This document shows, piece by piece, positions 16,901 through 17,758 of a stretch of 17,758 bases of DNA. A program made the translations under genes and the position numbers. The DNA lies in contig DIEY01000094.1 of NCBI GenBank assembly GCA_002418865.1, positions 1,594-19,351 on the forward strand, read 5' to 3'. The notes beneath the pieces were generated by a model, which saw nothing but the letters and a program-made list of their open reading frames with translations, made no database searches and had not been told where the DNA came from. Origin of the DNA: Bacteroidales bacterium UBA5762 (lineage in GTDB: Bacteria > Bacteroidota > Bacteroidia > Bacteroidales > TTA-H9). Position 1 is the first letter of the stretch, and the number at the start of each line of letters is the position of its first letter.

Positions 16901-16926
16901 ATTAAAAAATATATCTTGGTTCTCAT
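10936..16926 (-). CDS. Giant exported MG2 / alpha-2-macroglobulin-like protein without thioester motif
   Basis: A 1996-residue protein of the bacterial alpha-2-macroglobulin-like family in its Bacteroidota form. Seen: an N-terminal hydrophobic signal (about 5-23) without a lipobox cysteine; a helical, TPR-like region (about 36-370); an Ig-like domain near 498-550; the MG2 domain with FTDRKIYRPGQ at 594-604; the A2M domain with TAFFMPHLTTDSNGQ and MPESLTRWRF near 1225-1255; an alpha-alpha toroid region with SNGGFSWFEGM near 1547; and a C-terminal receptor-binding-like domain. The place where a CxEQ thioester is expected reads SLPERESADAWF (near 1440-1452), so no covalent trap is present. Family members are thought to guard the envelope against proteases, but the role of thioester-less forms is unclear. 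It is monocistronic here, convergent with MarR and divergent from fumarase. Confidence 0.92.
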   Translation of the reverse strand: MRTKIYFLILALASIALMGVSTTVIHPSSQQTEKNRYSEYWTQIDSLKNIGQPASAAKLAEELLSIALNENNPAQILKAHLYCISLWAQYEEDYELKAIETSKKLISKTTTPAREVLKSITAELYYVWYNNHQWELKERGTIGESSESDFRLWDSKTFADTIAAYYLASMLVPERLYQIKAREFIPILDTARGSEIFMPTLLDLLSHRALEFFSNEPIALTHSIDEFQPNHPDFFSPASTFIRVNLDEIQESGFKKSALQIYRQIATLHLKNQDIPPLIYNDLERIEWVYQNTGLSDKDSLYVKSLINLKNIYSEDPHSTLIDYRLAQWYYDKDELLKAASICRDAIKKYPETLGAKNCASLLNELYKPNLQIYCQNTFPPQSPMLIQFHYKNTDSVFYRIYRYDEGKARSGKMRNEDLLKDLITKKFLRNIGLKVIDPGDLQEHSTEIIIDGLENGSYIILASTGKNFDTLRDILVVQSLRISRLNAATSTLPDKRSVVYVVDRMQGNPVADATVRLFEQHYQPTTRLWEKRLVNETKTDKQGMAYFSLERHMGLNQPSCQIISKTDTLYLENFYPQTIYNPVKTPIKRVYLFTDRKIYRPGQTLYYKGILTETIGKQYQLLVNEDCNLQLFDANGKQIEQKTHKTNRFGSFSGRITLPSAGLNGSYSLVTPYGSLVFSVEEYKRPNFEVSFELPDKVYKLGEEVSLKGKAIAYSGFPITQAKVNYRVTRSAFSPYPRSKWWSPWIPSGKTEICNRTTTTDEKGYFDIDFTAYPDPSSANDPKIAYRFVIEAIVIDLNNETHEAATSFSIGNQAMIIDVDVPSQVNKNHSANFRIISTNLSGKPVNSTGTINIHQMISPKKIYYPRPFDAPDLPVISINMFQTAFPYYPFQNEDRFDEWGEGETMFSQNYDTKKDSVLKINELERWPSGVYRVNIHMRDTFGQPIENQRYFVLYNPQDNKPPYPTPFWFVAEQTTCEPGQTARFILGSSEKNARIFVQVALPDSVMVEDWIKLSNQQKMIEIPVMESYRGNFIINLLFFRNNHVFFETQTIEVPYSNKKLEFALHTFRSTLEPGAEETWQITLKGPENKPAIAEVLANMYDASLDAFQNSAWNVPSYSANSFFSRWNIYSRNNTWGYYLNNIITPHLPVWEINFDKIDWFDYPVYLRNKILRGAVSMEKTQQSTNQLMMQNVEPMESDEIETIYGQVYDSTDLAKITIRKDFSETAFFMPHLTTDSNGQLQLRFKMPESLTRWRFRLLAHTQDMKLGFIEKEVVTTKQLMVVANAPRFMREGDTLIFPAKLTNMSDTDLNGIIRLELFDLLSDKPLHLTKGDSSIKIFSTKAGQSDQFEWKIAVPSGASVLRYRLTAQCESHSDAVEDLIPVLSNQIWLGDTYPLFAAASQTTDLDISIHPEILHYPRSRMTIEFTTNPAWIVLQALPSMSLPERESADAWFTVFYANALGKNIIEKNPSIRSVIQAWKKYQPSALQSNLQKNEDLKNIVLTETPWVNEAETESAFKNQLADFLDENKMSNDLQTAFLKISQMQLSNGGFSWFEGMPDSRFITLEIVKGFGRLLHQQIIQIQDYAGLDKLLSSAVDYLDQRVLEDYQKELKHRERDKNYQSQLNFIMAKYLYTRSLIIETYPITQRYKAAWDYYMGMARRDWIKQSLGTQALLAISFFENHEDQQAQKILKSLRDRALFDEEKGLYWARKNNRWMAEGELETQASIIEAFSYDKNYHSDVGHMKKWLIYKKRTQNWGNSLATTEAVYALLLNGKPLLNENKPVKIMINGENILGNETEDISIEAGSGYFRKTWMNSQNTSNIMKIHIENPNDVPVWGGLYVQYFKPIDEVEASSVGLRIEKQLFVERLAKSQGLVLMPISPSQPLEAGDKVVVRLIVENDNDLSYVHLKDYRATGFEPMDVVSGYRWQNETAYYFTTNDIATQFFFEYLPRGKRVYEYSLRVFQKGSYSSGFASMQCLYAPEYSAHSGSIHVKTE

Positions 16927-16982
16927 ACAATAAAATTTAATAGAAATAAGTACCTACAAAAATTGAGCTAAGATAGGCAATG

Positions 16983-17009
16983 CGCATCAAAGTGGTTTTG
17001 GTTGATGCG
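16983..17009. promoter_or_regulatory. Inverted repeat upstream of the MG2 gene
   Basis: CGCATCAA (16983-16990) and TTGATGCG (17002-17009) are perfect 8-base inverted arms around an 11-base loop, 57 bases upstream of the MG2 start codon on the minus strand. It lies where a regulator of the MG2 gene would bind or where a 5' leader hairpin would form. The arms are richer in GC than their surroundings, which makes chance less likely, but the function is inferred only from position. Confidence 0.35.
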
Positions 17010-17197
17010 AATAAATTGTAATTGTAGCATTTCATTGCCATTGCAAGAATTAAAGAATAAAAAACTAAAGGAAATGATATGAGCAAGACTTCTCTCGAAG
17101 CTAAAACCTATATGGTAAAAAAAACTAAAATATCTTTTCAATCTTTCAGATGATATTGGGAGCTCTTGATAAAATGATGAGAGCCATAATTATTCCT

Positions 17198-17229
17198 TTT
17201 GTTTTATTACGAAATAATTTCTAATTTTG
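17198..17229 (+). promoter_or_regulatory. Bacteroidota sigma-A-type promoter of the fumarase gene
   Basis: TTTG at 17198-17201, a 20-bp spacer, then TAATTTTG at 17222-17229, which fits the Bacteroidota consensus TTTG ... TAnnTTTG perfectly. Transcription would begin around 17235-17240, leaving a leader of about 25-30 bases before the ATG at 17265. This is the best promoter in the window and also the clearest sign of the phylum. Confidence 0.65.
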
Positions 17230-17264
17230 AGCAATATGATTTTGAATTATAAACCTCTAAAATT

Positions 17265-17758
17265 ATGAAAACACGAACAGAACACGACACCATGGGGCCT
17301 GTTGAGGTGCCTGCAGACAAATATTGGGGAGCTCAGACCGAACGTTCACGTCAGAACTTTCGTATTGGCCCTGAAGGCTCTATGCCCAAACCCATCATAG
17401 AAGCATTTGCCATATTGAAAAAGGCAGCTGCTTTGGCCAATTACGAATTAGGGGTTTTGCCCGAAGAGAAATGCAAATTGATAATTGCAGTATGTGACGA
17501 AATTCTCGAAGGCAAGCTCGACGATCAGTTTCCACTGGTGATATGGCAAACTGGTTCGGGAACACAGAGTAATATGAATCTGAACGAAGTCATTGCTAAC
17601 CGAGCCGAAGTTTTAAGAGGAGGGAGCTTGGGCACAGGGAAAACCTTTATTCATCCCAACGATGACGTTAATAAGTCGCAATCGTCGAATGACACTTTCC
17701 CCACTGCCATGAGCATAGCGGCTTATAAGGCTCTTGTTGAGATTACTTTACCGGGAGT
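17265..17758 (+). CDS. fumC: Class II fumarate hydratase, N-terminal part (cut by window end)
   Basis: The first 164 residues of a class II (iron-independent) fumarase, which interconverts fumarate and malate in the TCA cycle. Seen: MGPVEVPADKYWGAQTERS (residues 10-28), the active-site block TGSGTQSNMNLNEVIANRA (96-114), and HPNDDVNKSQSSNDTFPTAM (130-149), which includes the substrate-site histidine and the SSND motif. These match FumC rather than the related aspartase or adenylosuccinate lyase. No in-frame stop is met before the window ends, so about two thirds of the roughly 465-residue protein is missing. The start is the ATG at 17265, about 35 bases after the promoter. Cytoplasmic homotetramer. 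Divergently oriented to the MG2 gene, with no evident functional link. Confidence 0.94.
   Translation, partial: MKTRTEHDTMGPVEVPADKYWGAQTERSRQNFRIGPEGSMPKPIIEAFAILKKAAALANYELGVLPEEKCKLIIAVCDEILEGKLDDQFPLVIWQTGSGTQSNMNLNEVIANRAEVLRGGSLGTGKTFIHPNDDVNKSQSSNDTFPTAMSIAAYKALVEITLPG

Larger units (their letters stand above)
16927..17264. other. 338-bp divergent intergenic region between the MG2 and fumarase genes
   Basis: It contains the fumarase promoter (17198-17229), an 8-bp-arm inverted repeat at 16983-17009, and otherwise AT-rich sequence. A promoter for the MG2 gene on the minus strand could not be assigned: a poor -7-like CAAAAATT (16957-16964) and a CAAA at 16988-16991 are 23 bp apart and do not match the consensus well. 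No RNA gene was recognised. Confidence 0.6.

Noticed and set aside
17079..17153. 24-codon ATG frame preceded by AAAGGAAATGAT, a Shine-Dalgarno-like sequence
   Set aside because: Very short, lysine-rich from AT-rich sequence, no domain, and it lies upstream of the mapped-looking fumarase promoter. Chance is the simplest explanation.
17161..17194. Possible GCTCT...AGAGC hairpin before the fumarase promoter
   Set aside because: Only 5 paired bases with a long loop; not distinguishable from chance.
1..17758. Mobile elements, CRISPR arrays, tRNA or rRNA genes, frameshifted genes
   Set aside because: No transposase, integrase, spaced repeat array or RNA-gene signature was seen, and every large gene is intact apart from the fumarase cut by the window end.

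Overview
The window looks like chromosomal DNA of a Bacteroidota bacterium. The support is an AT-rich genome, weak or absent Shine-Dalgarno sequences, a Bacteroidota-type promoter (TTTG, 20 bp, TAATTTTG) before the last gene, and a very large MG2/alpha-2-macroglobulin-like protein of the form common in that phylum. I cannot name the genus. I see no rRNA, tRNA, CRISPR array, phage or insertion-sequence gene, and no broken gene.

Region 1 (81-10022, all + strand) is a compact run of eleven genes, nearly all oxidoreductases or redox/electrophile-handling enzymes. In order they are: FMN reductase, DODA-type extradiol dioxygenase, DsbA-family thiol oxidoreductase, D-2-hydroxyacid dehydrogenase, second DsbA-family protein (FrnE-like), hotdog thioesterase, exported alpha/beta hydrolase, two-domain old-yellow-enzyme/2,4-dienoyl-CoA-reductase-like flavoenzyme, SDR dehydrogenase, exported YceI-like protein, and a zinc-less quinone-oxidoreductase-like MDR enzyme. 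Genes 1-8 are packed with gaps of 3-56 bp or a 4-bp overlap and look like one operon. A strong hairpin follows gene 8. The last three genes have 75-89 bp gaps carrying small palindromes, so they may be separately tuned. A terminator-like hairpin lies at 10096-10122.

Region 2 (10023-10846) is a 365-bp intergenic stretch with a perfect 9+2+9 palindrome, then a MarR-family regulator on the same strand. My reading (inference) is that the MarR protein senses a quinone-like or other electrophilic/aromatic compound and controls itself and perhaps the enzyme cluster. The FMN reductase, OYE and MDR enzymes would reduce quinones or enones, the dioxygenase would open catecholic rings, the FrnE/DsbA pair would repair thiols, and YceI might bind a lipophilic isoprenoid or quinone in the periplasm. 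This resembles the logic of the Bacillus MhqR/YodB and E. coli NemR systems but uses a different gene set.

Region 3 (10936-16926, - strand) is a single 1996-residue exported MG2/A2M-like protein without a visible thioester motif, convergent with the MarR gene. Region 4 (17265-17758, + strand) is the start of a class II fumarase gene, cut by the window edge, divergent from the MG2 gene and preceded by a good Bacteroidota promoter.
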